From Mesotoga sp. BH458_6_3_2_1 (GTDB lineage Bacteria > Thermotogota > Thermotogae > Petrotogales > Kosmotogaceae), in NCBI RefSeq assembly GCF_003664995.1, contig NZ_JFHL01000026.1:1-64000 (forward strand): DNA of 64,000 nucleotides. The letters run 5' to 3'. How positions within the stretch are numbered: position 1 is the first letter of the stretch; each line of letters starts with the position of its first letter. Below the pieces are notes generated by a model that was not told the origin of the DNA, made no database searches, and saw only the letters and a program-made list of their open reading frames with translations. The translations under genes were made by a program, and so were the position numbers. This document shows positions 53,540 through 62,390 of the stretch, in pieces.

Positions 53540-55024
53540 TCATCTCTTCAAAAAGAGATCTCGATTGCAGTTGTACAGCTCCTTGAAGGCTTCCTTCCTT
53601 TCGAAAATGTATTCTCTGAATTCGTTCCAGGGTTCGACAATTACATATCTCTCTTTGATTTTGTCTATAACTTCCGAGAGACTCGATTCCGAAAACGCCG
53701 ACAAAGCAATCAGTCCGGCACCGCTAGCAGAATCGTATTCCTGCGGACAAACCAAGAGCTCACGATCGAGCACGGTGGCAATCAGCCCGAGGAGAACCTC
53801 GCTCCTGGTTCCTCCTCCAGAGGCACAGATTTGGCCTGGTTCAAGTGCCGTCCTCTTTATCTCATCGCTTATCATGCTGATGTCAATTGCTATGGATTCA
53901 AACAACGCAGAGAGAATATTCTCCCTGTCCGTTTCCATAGAAAGGCCGAAGAAGATACCCTTTGCCCCTGGATCGTTGAAGGGTGTCCGGGCTCCCCCAA
54001 AGAAGGGCAGAAGAATGAGATTTGAAGGTCTATACTTCTTAACGTCGAAATCCCTCAAAAGAACCTCTTTTTCCGATCCCTTGAGACCAAACAATCGCTC
54101 AACTATCCAGTCTGTCAGGAGGCCCCCACAGCTCGTTGCACCTCCTATGGTAAAGGAACCGGGAGTTGCACCGGTTTCAACAAATAGATCTGGAGACCAT
54201 ACCGGTTTCTCCAGAGACTGGATGAATATCGATGTTCCTCCAAGAGAAACCGAAACGCTACCGGGCTCAATGCAGGCATTTGTAATTGCATCCGCGCAAG
54301 CATCACCAGTTCCCGTAAATATCGTTATTCCCTCTCTCAGTCCTGTTTCCAGCGAGGCGCTACGAGTTAAATTACCAATTGGCTCCAGTGCCCATCTTAT
54401 TTCCGGGAAGAGACTCGTCGCTAGATCGAAACGATCAAAAGGCTCTTTGAAGAGCTCAAGGCTATTTAGATCGATCAGATTCCCGGCCGAAGCTGAGAAA
54501 TAATCCATTACGAATGACTGTGTAAGCTTAAATCCAATGTAGCCGTTCGCAGTAAGGATTCGCGAAGTACTCTTGAAAACGGCAGACTGGTTCTCTCTTA
54601 ACCAGAGAAGCTTAGGGAGAATTGACTGACTGGAGTAATTCGTATAGATAGATCTGTTTCTTTCGCGGTTGAAGGATTCATTGAGAAGTCCTACCTCTTT
54701 CGAAGCACGCTGGTCTATTCCGTACATGAGAGACTTTCTCAATGGAATTCCCTCATCTGAAACGGGAAGCACACATGGACACATTGAACTCAGTCCGATC
54801 GCTTCTATTCTCGAAAGCGAAATCTCTTTGCCAACAATCGAAGTCAATTTCTTGAAGTCTTCCCACCAGTTATTAGCATCCTGTTCGGGAAAACCATCTA
54901 TCGAGAACTCTTGAGGATGGTTCACCTTGGCATTTGAGATAACATGACCTTCAGCATCTAAAATAGAAACCTTGCTCGAAGTCGTTCCAATATCATATCC
55001 TGCGAAAAGCACACTTGAATTCAT
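53540..55024 (-). CDS. FGGY-family carbohydrate kinase
   Basis: The 494-residue kinase has the N-terminal phosphate motif GYDIGTTSSKVSI, GTGDACADAITNACIEPGSVSVSLGGTS (signature and catalytic Asp region), FFGGARTPFNDPGAKG and ICASGGGTRSEVLL. Xylulokinase, LsrK and erythritol/ribulokinase-like enzymes share this fold. In this operon it would phosphorylate the imported substrate, as LsrK does in Lsr systems. SD AAGGAG lies 12 bases before ATG 55024. Last gene of the operon. Confidence 0.9.
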   Translation of the reverse strand: MNSSVLFAGYDIGTTSSKVSILDAEGHVISNAKVNHPQEFSIDGFPEQDANNWWEDFKKLTSIVGKEISLSRIEAIGLSSMCPCVLPVSDEGIPLRKSLMYGIDQRASKEVGLLNESFNRERNRSIYTNYSSQSILPKLLWLRENQSAVFKSTSRILTANGYIGFKLTQSFVMDYFSASAGNLIDLNSLELFKEPFDRFDLATSLFPEIRWALEPIGNLTRSASLETGLREGITIFTGTGDACADAITNACIEPGSVSVSLGGTSIFIQSLEKPVWSPDLFVETGATPGSFTIGGATSCGGLLTDWIVERLFGLKGSEKEVLLRDFDVKKYRPSNLILLPFFGGARTPFNDPGAKGIFFGLSMETDRENILSALFESIAIDISMISDEIKRTALEPGQICASGGGTRSEVLLGLIATVLDRELLVCPQEYDSASGAGLIALSAFSESSLSEVIDKIKERYVIVEPWNEFREYIFERKEAFKELYNCNRDLFLKR

Positions 55025-55047
55025 CTTTAATAACCGCTCCTTGAAAG

Positions 55048-55075
55048 TCTTCCAATGATGATAACGTTGGAAGAC
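55048..55075 (-). promoter_or_regulatory. Intercistronic hairpin 2 (before the FGGY gene)
   Basis: GTCTTCCAA (55048-55056) pairs with TTGGAAGAC (55067-55075), a perfect nine-pair stem. It follows hairpin 1 in transcript order and precedes the ribosome site of the FGGY gene. Confidence 0.65.
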
Positions 55076-55086
55076 ATTAATTAGGC

Positions 55087-55164
55087 AAGGGAGTCTGCTC
55101 AGACAGTTCGCTACTTACGAATGAGAATATCACCATGTTTAATAATGTCGCGGCAGACTCCCTT
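55087..55164 (-). promoter_or_regulatory. Intercistronic hairpin 1 (after the binding-protein gene)
   Basis: AAGGGAGTCTGC (55087-55098) pairs perfectly over 12 bases with GCAGACTCCCTT (55153-55164), enclosing 54 bases. It directly follows the binding-protein stop on the minus strand and lacks a T-tract, so it is likelier to protect the upstream mRNA than to terminate. Confidence 0.7.
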
Positions 55165-55195
55165 TACTACTTTTACCTACACGTTGTGAAAACCC

Positions 55196-56125
55196 TTACT
55201 TGATGTACTCCTGAGCGTTCGCTGAGATAATCAGCGGGGCGTCCATGTATATTACCCTGACGGTGCCGATAACTTCCTCGGGACTCTTTCCTTCTACAAC
55301 TATTTTGTTGATAAGATCGGCCGCTATTAGCGCCGAGTCTCCAAACGGCTGAAGAATCGTGGCGACAACGGCAGTGTTGTTCGCAGCTATCATCTCTATG
55401 TTTCTATCGCTCCCATCAATACCTACAACAAACATATCGTCCTGGCTGTAACCCGCTGCCCTGATCGCTAGAGATACTGCATATGCAGGATCATCCCACG
55501 CGCACCATACTGCATCGATTTTGTCTCCGTATTTGAGCAGATAAGACTCCATGGTTCTCTGGGCGTCTTCGACGAAACCTGCAGGGGGAAGATGGTGGAC
55601 TTCCAGTACATTTATGTTTGGCTCTTCCGAAAGGACCATATCGATTGCTTTTCCTCTGAAACGAGTCCCGTAGAACTGATCAAATTTAAATACAATTATG
55701 TTCCCTTTGTGATTTAGTCTGTCCACAAGATATGTGGCGATCTTAGCACCCATTTCCCAGTTGTTTGTTAGAATGTCGGCAGTCAGAAGATCACTGTACT
55801 CGGAATCGATTCCAATAACTGGAATCCCCGCTTCCTTTGCGGCAGTCAACGATGATGTCAGTGAACTTGCTTGACCCATTGCAATCACAATTAGATCGAC
55901 TTTCTTAGAAACATAGTTCTCAACTAGATTGTTCATTGTTTCCCATGATCCGGCAGAATTTGAAACATAGATCGTCCAGCCATTATCTTTGGAGATCGCC
56001 TCAAGGTTCTCGGCGATCGTTGCCTGGGTTACCGCAGAAAGATTGGCCGCAACGAATCCGATTTCCACACTTACACCAATTGAAACAGCAAGAACAATTG
56101 CGAGAATTAAAACTGCCTTTTTCAT
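55196..56125 (-). CDS. Sugar ABC binding protein, RbsB/LsrB-like
   Basis: The 309-residue precursor has a signal peptide (residues about 1-20) and the type I periplasmic fold: EIGFVAANLSAVTQATIAENLEAISKDNGW, VDLIVIAMGQASSLTSSLTAAKEAGIPVIGIDSEYSD, DAVWCAWDDPAYAV and VVGIDGSDRNIEMIAAN. The second half resembles ribose- and AI-2-binding proteins. The ligand is unknown. It is followed by two strong intercistronic hairpins, consistent with over-expression of the binding protein. Confidence 0.88.
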   Translation of the reverse strand: MKKAVLILAIVLAVSIGVSVEIGFVAANLSAVTQATIAENLEAISKDNGWTIYVSNSAGSWETMNNLVENYVSKKVDLIVIAMGQASSLTSSLTAAKEAGIPVIGIDSEYSDLLTADILTNNWEMGAKIATYLVDRLNHKGNIIVFKFDQFYGTRFRGKAIDMVLSEEPNINVLEVHHLPPAGFVEDAQRTMESYLLKYGDKIDAVWCAWDDPAYAVSLAIRAAGYSQDDMFVVGIDGSDRNIEMIAANNTAVVATILQPFGDSALIAADLINKIVVEGKSPEEVIGTVRVIYMDAPLIISANAQEYIK

Positions 56126-56150
56126 ACTTGCAACACCTCCAGATGATTGC

Positions 56151-57101
56151 CTAGAAGCTCTCAGCGTTCTTGAACGATGTCAATGCAACCGCTAGAATTA
56201 TGATTGCTCCTTTGGCGATGTATTGAAAGAAATATGACACTCCCATAATTACGAGACCGTTGTTTATCACTCCAATTATCAGAGCGCCGACGAATGTTCC
56301 CAAAACGTTGGGTCTGCCCACTTTTATGGCGGTCATCCCCAAAAATGAAGCTGCAATTGCGTCCATCAAGTACGCATCTCCAGCCGTAGGTTGCCCCGAC
56401 CCCAGTCTCGAAGCAAGGATGCATCCGGTGAAGGCCGCGAGAGCTCCCGAGATTATCATTCCCACGACACGCAGCAGCCTGACATTGATTCCCGAGAGGA
56501 ATGAAGCCTTCACACTTCCCCCTATTGAATACATCCATTTACCCATCTTGGTCTTCTCCATAACGAAGGCGAAAACGAGAACGACCGCAGCCATTATGAA
56601 AACCTGAATAGGAATTCCTATCACTCTGCCTTGTGCTATCATCAGAAATGAATCGGGGAAGATCCCGTATACTTCCTGACCTCTCGTGAACATGAAGTTT
56701 ATGCCCGTCGCGATGGTTCCAAGAGCAAGAGTTGCTATGAATGCGGATATCTTCAAGGTGGTTATCAAGATGCCGGCGACCACACCAAAGAGCGCCCCCA
56801 TACCAACTGTTATAACTATTGAACCAACAACTCCAAACCCGCTGAGAATAAGAGAAGTCGCTATCACACCTGCGAGACTCGCAACTGAGGCAATAGACAT
56901 GTCGAAATCCCCTGGAATCATACACACGGTCATTCCCGTTGCTATTATGGTCAACATTGAAATATGAGAAAGTATGTTTATTAGGTTTCTAGAAGTAAGA
57001 AAGGTATCAGTCATAACCGAGAAAAAGACGACAATCCCGATCAGGGCCAGTATCGTTCCGTACTTCTGGAAAAGTTGTCCAGCTTTATTCACAATTCCCA
57101 C
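56151..57101 (-). CDS. Sugar ABC permease, RbsC-like
   Basis: The 316-residue membrane protein has eight or more hydrophobic segments, the N-terminal YGTILALIGIVVFFSVMTDTFLTSRNLINIL, PGDFDMSIASVASLAGVIA and the conserved G-LAAFTGCILASRLGSGQPTAGDAYLMDAIAASFLGMTA stretch of BPD_transp_2 family permeases. It probably works as a homodimer since only one permease gene is present. It overlaps the ATPase gene by 17 bases. Confidence 0.9.
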   Translation of the reverse strand: MGIVNKAGQLFQKYGTILALIGIVVFFSVMTDTFLTSRNLINILSHISMLTIIATGMTVCMIPGDFDMSIASVASLAGVIATSLILSGFGVVGSIVITVGMGALFGVVAGILITTLKISAFIATLALGTIATGINFMFTRGQEVYGIFPDSFLMIAQGRVIGIPIQVFIMAAVVLVFAFVMEKTKMGKWMYSIGGSVKASFLSGINVRLLRVVGMIISGALAAFTGCILASRLGSGQPTAGDAYLMDAIAASFLGMTAIKVGRPNVLGTFVGALIIGVINNGLVIMGVSYFFQYIAKGAIIILAVALTSFKNAESF

Positions 57102-58599
57102 TCCCCGTTGAAACTGTATCGCTCAGTGCATTCTCGAGAATTACGCTCTGATCGAACTCTTCGCGTTCAAATTCGGCAGTGATTTTCCCAAGTCGCATTA
57201 CGTATATTCTGTCTGCAACACCAATAAGTTCCCTGATATCCGAAGAAACAAATATCACTCCGCAACCTTTACTGGCTATGTCCTGCATGATTTTGTAGAA
57301 CTCCGTCTTCGCCCCCACATCGATTCCCTGTGTAGGTTCATCGAAAATAAAGACTCTAGACTTTGGTCCCATTAGCCACTTCCCAAGCACGACTTTCTGC
57401 TGATTTCCACCGCTCAAATTGGATACGATAGTCTTCAGTGAAGGAGTCTTTATCTCCAGATCTTTGGAGAGCTTTTTTGCCTTTGAATTGGCTATCTTTG
57501 AGTAGATGACGCCAAACTTCGTAAGGGTTCCCAAAAAAGGAATGGAGAGATTGTCGACAACCGACATGTCCTGCACCAGTCCCTCTCTCCTGCGATCCTC
57601 TGGGCAAAGATAGATTCCGGTCTTCATTGCCCTTGATGGATTCGAAATCTTTGCAGGTTGGTTCTCAATGAGTATCTCTCCGCCGTCGATTTCACCGGCT
57701 CCAAATATCGATTTCATAAGTTCTGTCCGACCCGAGCCGACCATTCCGAAGAACCCTACTATTTCTCCCTTTTTCACTTCAAAAGAAATATCCTTCAAGC
57801 CCAGTTTCACTGAATTGAGATTGGATACTCTAAGAACTTTCTCTTCTGCTTTGTACTCCTGTTTTGGGTATTGATCAGTTAAATCCCTGTGCGTCATCAA
57901 CTTGATCAGGCTTCTTGTAGAAAGTTCCGAAGAAGCATAAGTCCCTTCGTAGTGGCCGTTTCTGAGAACAGTGATTCGATCGCATAGATTAAATACTTCG
58001 TCGAGATGATGAGAAACGAAGATCACGCTGATACCGACCTTTTTGAGATTCCTGAGAATCTTGAAAAGGTTGTCCGTATCACTCTGAGTTATGGAGGCAG
58101 TCGGCTCATCAAGCACCAGCACCTTTGAATTCATGCTAAGGGCCCTGAGAATCTCTACCATCTTCTGCTTGGCTACACTGAGAGTTCCGACTGGGACGCG
58201 AAGGGGAACTTCAATTCCGAATTCTTCACATAGTTCTTTAGTGTCGGATCTTGTCTTCTTCCCCTTAAGCACAGATAGCTTGGACGGCTCCCGCCCAAGC
58301 CAGATGTTCTCCTCCGAAGTGAAGTAAGGATCAAGAACTGTATCCTGATAGACAACTCCAATTCCCCTCCTCAAGGCGTCGGATGGGCTGCTCAATCGCA
58401 CAGGTTCTCCAAAAATTCTCATTTCTCCGGAACTCTGCTGAAAGACACCCGCTAGTACGTTAATGAGGGTAGACTTCCCTGCCCCGTTTTCACCAACAAG
58501 TCCATGAATCTCGCCTTCTTCGAGAGCAAAGTCAATATTGTCAAGAGCGACGACCCCGGGGAATTCCTTCCTGATCGAGATCATCTCAACAATCTTCAT
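57085..58599 (-). CDS. Sugar ABC ATPase, RbsA-like (two domains)
   Basis: The 504-residue protein has two nucleotide-binding domains. The first has Walker A GENGAGKST and Walker B VLVLDEPTASI; the second has the degenerate GMVGSGRTE, signature LSGGNQQKVVLGKWL and VFIFDEPTQGID. This fused arrangement defines the ribose/galactose/AI-2 importer class. It is preceded by the LsrF-like aldolase gene (one base overlap) and overlaps the permease. Confidence 0.92.
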   Translation of the reverse strand: MKIVEMISIRKEFPGVVALDNIDFALEEGEIHGLVGENGAGKSTLINVLAGVFQQSSGEMRIFGEPVRLSSPSDALRRGIGVVYQDTVLDPYFTSEENIWLGREPSKLSVLKGKKTRSDTKELCEEFGIEVPLRVPVGTLSVAKQKMVEILRALSMNSKVLVLDEPTASITQSDTDNLFKILRNLKKVGISVIFVSHHLDEVFNLCDRITVLRNGHYEGTYASSELSTRSLIKLMTHRDLTDQYPKQEYKAEEKVLRVSNLNSVKLGLKDISFEVKKGEIVGFFGMVGSGRTELMKSIFGAGEIDGGEILIENQPAKISNPSRAMKTGIYLCPEDRRREGLVQDMSVVDNLSIPFLGTLTKFGVIYSKIANSKAKKLSKDLEIKTPSLKTIVSNLSGGNQQKVVLGKWLMGPKSRVFIFDEPTQGIDVGAKTEFYKIMQDIASKGCGVIFVSSDIRELIGVADRIYVMRLGKITAEFEREEFDQSVILENALSDTVSTGSGNCE

Positions 58600-59399
58600 T
58601 ACTTTCTCCCGAAATGCTTTGAGTGAGCTTCTTCCGCATTGACCCCTTCATTTACAACTTCCTTCAGTGCCAACAGCATTTCAACGGGTTTTTCATGCTG
58701 CCAGACATTTCTCCCCATGTCAACCCCAAGAGCCCCAGCCTTTACCGCATTTTCGGCGATCTTCAGGACGTCTAGAACTGAATCCATCTTCGGACCTCCT
58801 GCAATAACTATCGGAACTCCTGCGCTCGCTTCCACTACCTTCTCGAAATTCTCATCACAGTAGTAGGTCTTGATGATGTCTGCGCCCATTTCTGCCGCTA
58901 CTCTTACGGCCAACGCAAGGTATCTGGGATCTGTCTTCCTTTCTCTATCCTTGCCAATCGCTGTTACAGCTAGAACCGGAAGCCCGTAGGTCTCACATTC
59001 ATCACAAAGAAGCGAAAGCTCCCTAATTGTCGAGTGTTCATTCGGAGTTCCAACATAGATGGAAGTAGCAACGGCGTCTGCCGAAAGTCTTAGAGCTTCC
59101 GTCACGGTGGTGGTAATGCTTTCCCTAGTAAGATCTTCACCTACAATGGTTGCCGCACCACTTATCCTGAGAACTATTCCTACATGTCCATCGGGAACGT
59201 AGCAATTCTGCAGGATTCCCTTATTAAGCATGATGGAATCAGTATATGGCGTTAGTTTTTTCAGAACTTCGCCCGGTCTCTCAATACCCTGCATTGGGCC
59301 AAGGGCCATTCCGTGATCTAGCGCTAACATGATCGATTTTCCAGACTTGTTGAAAATCCTAGATAGTCTGTTTTTCTTGCCAAACAACTCACTCACCAA
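58599..59399 (-). CDS. DeoC/LsrF-family aldolase 1
   Basis: The 266-residue TIM-barrel protein has IMLALDHGMALGPMQGIERPGE, the Schiff-base region ADIIKTYY (lysine), VIAGGPK and a phosphate loop GALGVDMGRNVWQ. This pattern is that of class I aldolases of the FbaB/LsrF group; LsrF acts as a thiolase on phosphorylated AI-2 breakdown product. Start is TTG 59399, overlapping the dehydrogenase stop; a GTG one codon later is an alternative. Confidence 0.86.
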   Translation of the reverse strand: MVSELFGKKNRLSRIFNKSGKSIMLALDHGMALGPMQGIERPGEVLKKLTPYTDSIMLNKGILQNCYVPDGHVGIVLRISGAATIVGEDLTRESITTTVTEALRLSADAVATSIYVGTPNEHSTIRELSLLCDECETYGLPVLAVTAIGKDRERKTDPRYLALAVRVAAEMGADIIKTYYCDENFEKVVEASAGVPIVIAGGPKMDSVLDVLKIAENAVKAGALGVDMGRNVWQHEKPVEMLLALKEVVNEGVNAEEAHSKHFGRK

Positions 59400-60372
59400 C
59401 CTTTATTCCGACTTTTATTGATCTGCCTTCGACAGCATCATTGAAGGCTTCCTCAAAATCCGAGAACTCGTAGATTCTATTTGTGAAAGGTGTTAGAAGG
59501 AGCTGACCGCTATTCATTAGCGAAGTTGCGGCCGCGAAGTCTTTTGGCGCGAAGCCCGTGGTTCCAGTCATTCTAATTCCGTTGTAATGTATTATGTTGG
59601 GATCGAAAGATGCCTTTATCCCTTTTGGATAGCCGCCGAACAAAACGATATTGCCGAACAGCTTGACCATCGGTAGGTATCTATCTATCAGTTCTGGAAT
59701 TGGTGCTGTAAGAACAATTGAGTTGAACTTACCCGAAGCTTCAAGGGAGGTGGAAAAACCCATCTCTTCCGCGAACTTCAGTCTGTCTTCTCTTGTATCG
59801 ACTATCTTTACGATCTGACCGTAGATGTCTCTCAGAGCCGTTGCATTTAGCATTCCCATGATACCTGCACCTACGACTAGAACAGATTCCCCCGGCTGAA
59901 GCTTCATGTTTCTGCACGAAGTCAACGCGCAGGCCATCGGTTCGGCGAGAGCAGCTTCCTTAATTTGCGATTCAGATACTTTCCAAACACCTTTCCTCGC
60001 ATAACTCATGTCTACGGAAAGATATTCAGTCATAGCGCCGTTACTTGGAAAACTCCTATTTCTACAACCCTCGGGATTCCCGCCAATGCACTGTTCACAT
60101 TCCCCACAGTTTACGAAAGGAGCCACCGCAACACATTCTCCGACTTCGAAACCCTCCACCTTCGATCCAACTTCCACAATCCTTCCCGAGCATTCGTGAC
60201 CGAGAATAGTAGGAGGTTTTATCATAGGATGGCCCTGTTTGAAGGTCTTTATATCAGTAGAACAAATGAATGAATACATAATCTTCACAAGGATTCCGTC
60301 TTCCCCGATCTTTGGCTTCTCGACGTCTCTGATTGAGAGCTTTCCAATTCCTTCGTACATCACTGCTTTCAT
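59389..60372 (-). CDS. Zinc-dependent medium-chain alcohol dehydrogenase
   Basis: The 327-residue enzyme has the catalytic zinc ligands C (CSTD), GHE, and the structural zinc cluster CGECEQCIGGNPEGC, plus the cofactor fold VLVVGAGIMGMLNATALRD. Relatives oxidise polyols such as sorbitol or threonine. ATG 60372 follows AGGAGG by seven bases. Its presence in the operon, absent from Lsr, points to a polyol or hydroxyketone step before or after phosphorylation (inference). Confidence 0.9.
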   Translation of the reverse strand: MKAVMYEGIGKLSIRDVEKPKIGEDGILVKIMYSFICSTDIKTFKQGHPMIKPPTILGHECSGRIVEVGSKVEGFEVGECVAVAPFVNCGECEQCIGGNPEGCRNRSFPSNGAMTEYLSVDMSYARKGVWKVSESQIKEAALAEPMACALTSCRNMKLQPGESVLVVGAGIMGMLNATALRDIYGQIVKIVDTREDRLKFAEEMGFSTSLEASGKFNSIVLTAPIPELIDRYLPMVKLFGNIVLFGGYPKGIKASFDPNIIHYNGIRMTGTTGFAPKDFAAATSLMNSGQLLLTPFTNRIYEFSDFEEAFNDAVEGRSIKVGIKVGE

Positions 60373-60386
60373 ACACAAACCTCCTG

Positions 60387-61331
60387 TTAGGCAACCAGTC
60401 TCTGGGCAGTCCTGATGTCAGTAAATAATGTAGTTATATATCCCCTGGAGAGAGCAGCGCGGATTCCGTCGGCTTTATGCTCTCCAGCGCTTAAACATAT
60501 CTTTTCAGGCACTTTCAGCAATTCGTAGAAGGGTATACCCAGTAAGATATCTTCGATATTTCTACAGATGATATCTCCGTCCTTGTTTAGAAATCTCGAA
60601 ACGATATCGCCCACCGCGTGCTTTCGAACAAGCTCGAGGATGATTTCTCCGGGAAGGTTTGAATCCAGTACCGCAGACATACCGGCGGGGGCACCCAAAC
60701 CAAAGATCACGGCTTCAAGATGAGCCCATTCATTCACGACATTCTGAACTGACCCCACTTGAGTCATCATATTAAGCTGTTCGGCATTGTTGACGATTGC
60801 CGGAGCGGAAAGAAATACCGGTGTCGCACCCAGAGAGTTCGCCATCTTCTCAACAATATTGTTGATCTGATATGTTTTTTCCGACTGACCAAGACCTCCG
60901 AGAAGAGGAATGATCTTCGTATCGGGAAGCTGCCCCAATTTGTTAGGAAGACTCATTACTGCCTCATAAACAGTGGTTCCCCAGCCTAGGCCAACGGATT
61001 TCTTCCCTTCGATTATTTTCAAGATGTTGTTTTGAAAGGATAGTGAAATTCTCTGTTTGATTTCCTTTTCTGTTCCTTCTACAGATGCAACGATATGTGC
61101 TTCTCTAATTGAGAATTTTCTGCAGAGCTCTTCCTCGAGTGCGCTAAGGTCAAATGAGTCCGGTTCTACGAGTTCGATCTTTACCATTCCAAGTTTCCTG
61201 GCACTTGTAAGCAGTCTAGAGACCTTTGACCGAGAAATCCCAAGTTCCGAGGCGATTTGCTCCTGGTTCATCTCATTAACATAGTACATTTCTGCGGCTC
61301 TGTAAGCGAGACTAACTTCATCTGTCTTCAT
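60387..61331 (-). CDS. SorC/LsrR-family transcriptional regulator
   Basis: The 314-residue protein has an N-terminal helix-turn-helix (EMNQEQIASELGISRSKVSRLLTSARKLGMVKIEL) and a C-terminal SorC sugar-binding domain (SVGLGWGTTVYEAVMSL, IIPLLGGLGQSEKTYQINNIVEKMA, GLGAPAGMSAV, YITTLFTDIRTAQRLV). SorC regulators bind phosphorylated sugars; LsrR responds to phospho-AI-2. The start ATG at 61331 follows GGAGG; an upstream frame to 61484 is rejected. It is second in the operon and probably controls it through the palindrome at 62084-62097. Confidence 0.9.
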   Translation of the reverse strand: MKTDEVSLAYRAAEMYYVNEMNQEQIASELGISRSKVSRLLTSARKLGMVKIELVEPDSFDLSALEEELCRKFSIREAHIVASVEGTEKEIKQRISLSFQNNILKIIEGKKSVGLGWGTTVYEAVMSLPNKLGQLPDTKIIPLLGGLGQSEKTYQINNIVEKMANSLGATPVFLSAPAIVNNAEQLNMMTQVGSVQNVVNEWAHLEAVIFGLGAPAGMSAVLDSNLPGEIILELVRKHAVGDIVSRFLNKDGDIICRNIEDILLGIPFYELLKVPEKICLSAGEHKADGIRAALSRGYITTLFTDIRTAQRLVA

Positions 61332-61335
61332 CTCC

Positions 61336-62064
61336 TTACCTCCGTTTGAATACCTCTCTTGCTCTCTTGACGAAGCTGGGCCTATCCGTATCCAAATAAA
61401 GGTTTCTTCCAATGGCTGCACCTGCAGCTCCCGCGGCCGCTGCTTCCTCAAGAGAGGCGAAAAAGTCCTTGGTCTTTTCACCACCGGCTATGATTACTGG
61501 AACGGGACAGGATTTGATTACATACTCATAATCATCCGTGATGTTTGTTTTCACTATATTCGCACCAAGTTCGGCTCCTATTCTTGAGATATCTGCAATC
61601 ACTTTCTTGGAGAAATACTCCTCTTTCCTGTATGGCAGCATCTCTGCAATCACAGGAATTCCATATCTTCGATACTCCCAAATCGCTTTGCTAAGACCGT
61701 GCAATGCCTCGGAATCACATTTCTGGCCTACAATTCCCATGACAATTACTCCGTCTGCTCCCATTCGAAGCGCCTCCTCGGGTTCCAGAAAATACTTTGT
61801 ATTTTCAATATCGCCGGAAAGCGCCGAACCGGCATGAGTAACTCTCACTATAAGAGACTTACGACAGTCGAATTCATCAACGAGAGAGGCTATCCCGGGA
61901 TTGAGAATGATACCGTCCACATCCAGCTTCTCAACCTCCCGAACATAACTTTCTATGTCTTCCAGCCCTTCAGGCACACCTGCAAATTGCCCGTGATCAG
62001 CCGCTGCAAGAATGAACGATTCGCCACATAGCAATCTATTCAGTCTTCTCTTCAGTCCGTTCAC
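61336..62064 (-). CDS. DeoC/LsrF-family aldolase 2
   Basis: The 242-residue protein has AADHGQFAGVPEGLEDIESYV, GADGVIVMGIVG, the Schiff-base region GANIVKTNI and phosphate loop GAAGAAIGRNLYL preceded by VIIAGGEKT. It belongs to the same DeoC/LsrF superfamily as aldolase 1 but is clearly diverged from it. The start GTG 62064 has GGAGG seven bases upstream; the frame continues to 62088 without a better site. It is the first gene of the operon and ends four bases before the regulator. Confidence 0.85.
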   Translation of the reverse strand: MNGLKRRLNRLLCGESFILAAADHGQFAGVPEGLEDIESYVREVEKLDVDGIILNPGIASLVDEFDCRKSLIVRVTHAGSALSGDIENTKYFLEPEEALRMGADGVIVMGIVGQKCDSEALHGLSKAIWEYRRYGIPVIAEMLPYRKEEYFSKKVIADISRIGAELGANIVKTNITDDYEYVIKSCPVPVIIAGGEKTKDFFASLEEAAAAGAAGAAIGRNLYLDTDRPSFVKRAREVFKRR

Positions 62065-62083
62065 CAAAACTCCTCCACTTCTT

Positions 62084-62097
62084 TGCACAAACGTGCA
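62084..62097 (-). promoter_or_regulatory. Candidate operator TGCAC-N4-GTGCA
   Basis: A perfect five-base inverted repeat (TGCAC AAAC GTGCA) lies between the predicted transcription start and the ribosome site of the first aldolase gene. It is a candidate binding site for the SorC/LsrR-type regulator encoded in this operon. Confidence 0.5.
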
Positions 62098-62119
62098 TCA
62101 CGTTTTCTCACTTCAAACA

Positions 62120-62149
62120 ATGCTATCACTTTTGCATTATAAAAGTCAA
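62120..62149 (-). promoter_or_regulatory. Predicted promoter of the Lsr-like operon
   Basis: Read on the minus strand: TTGACT (62149-62144), 18 bases, TAGCAT (62125-62120). It lies about 55 bases upstream of the first gene, with the candidate operator in between. Confidence 0.55.
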
Positions 62150-62390
62150 CTCAGCAATTCAAAGATAGGAAATGCTCCGCAGAAGGCGAGACGATTAATA
62201 ACGAACTGGTTTAGGTGACGCCCGAAACGGTATTCTCTTCTCTCAAGGCAGCGGACGCGTATGGAAGTACCGCTTGCAGGAATAGGGACAAGTTTACACC
62301 TCATTAAGCCAAAGTCGCCGGGCCCATAAATCAGCCCGGTTTCAGCTATGAAATAGTAGAATTGACGTTGGAAATTGATGTGGTGGAGAG
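62150..62390. other. Divergent intergenic region with a hairpin
   Basis: CCGGGC (62318-62323) pairs with GCCCGG (62334-62339) around ten bases, followed by TTTC; it precedes the GNAT gene by about 50 bases and could be a leader structure. No other structure was recognised. Confidence 0.5.

Noticed and set aside
53565-54503. 312-codon plus-strand ORF
   Set aside because: Entirely antisense to the FGGY kinase gene, which has clear family motifs; serine/proline-rich shadow frame.
62150-62390. Possible tRNA or small RNA upstream of the GNAT gene
   Set aside because: Only one simple hairpin with a short T-run; no cloverleaf could be drawn.
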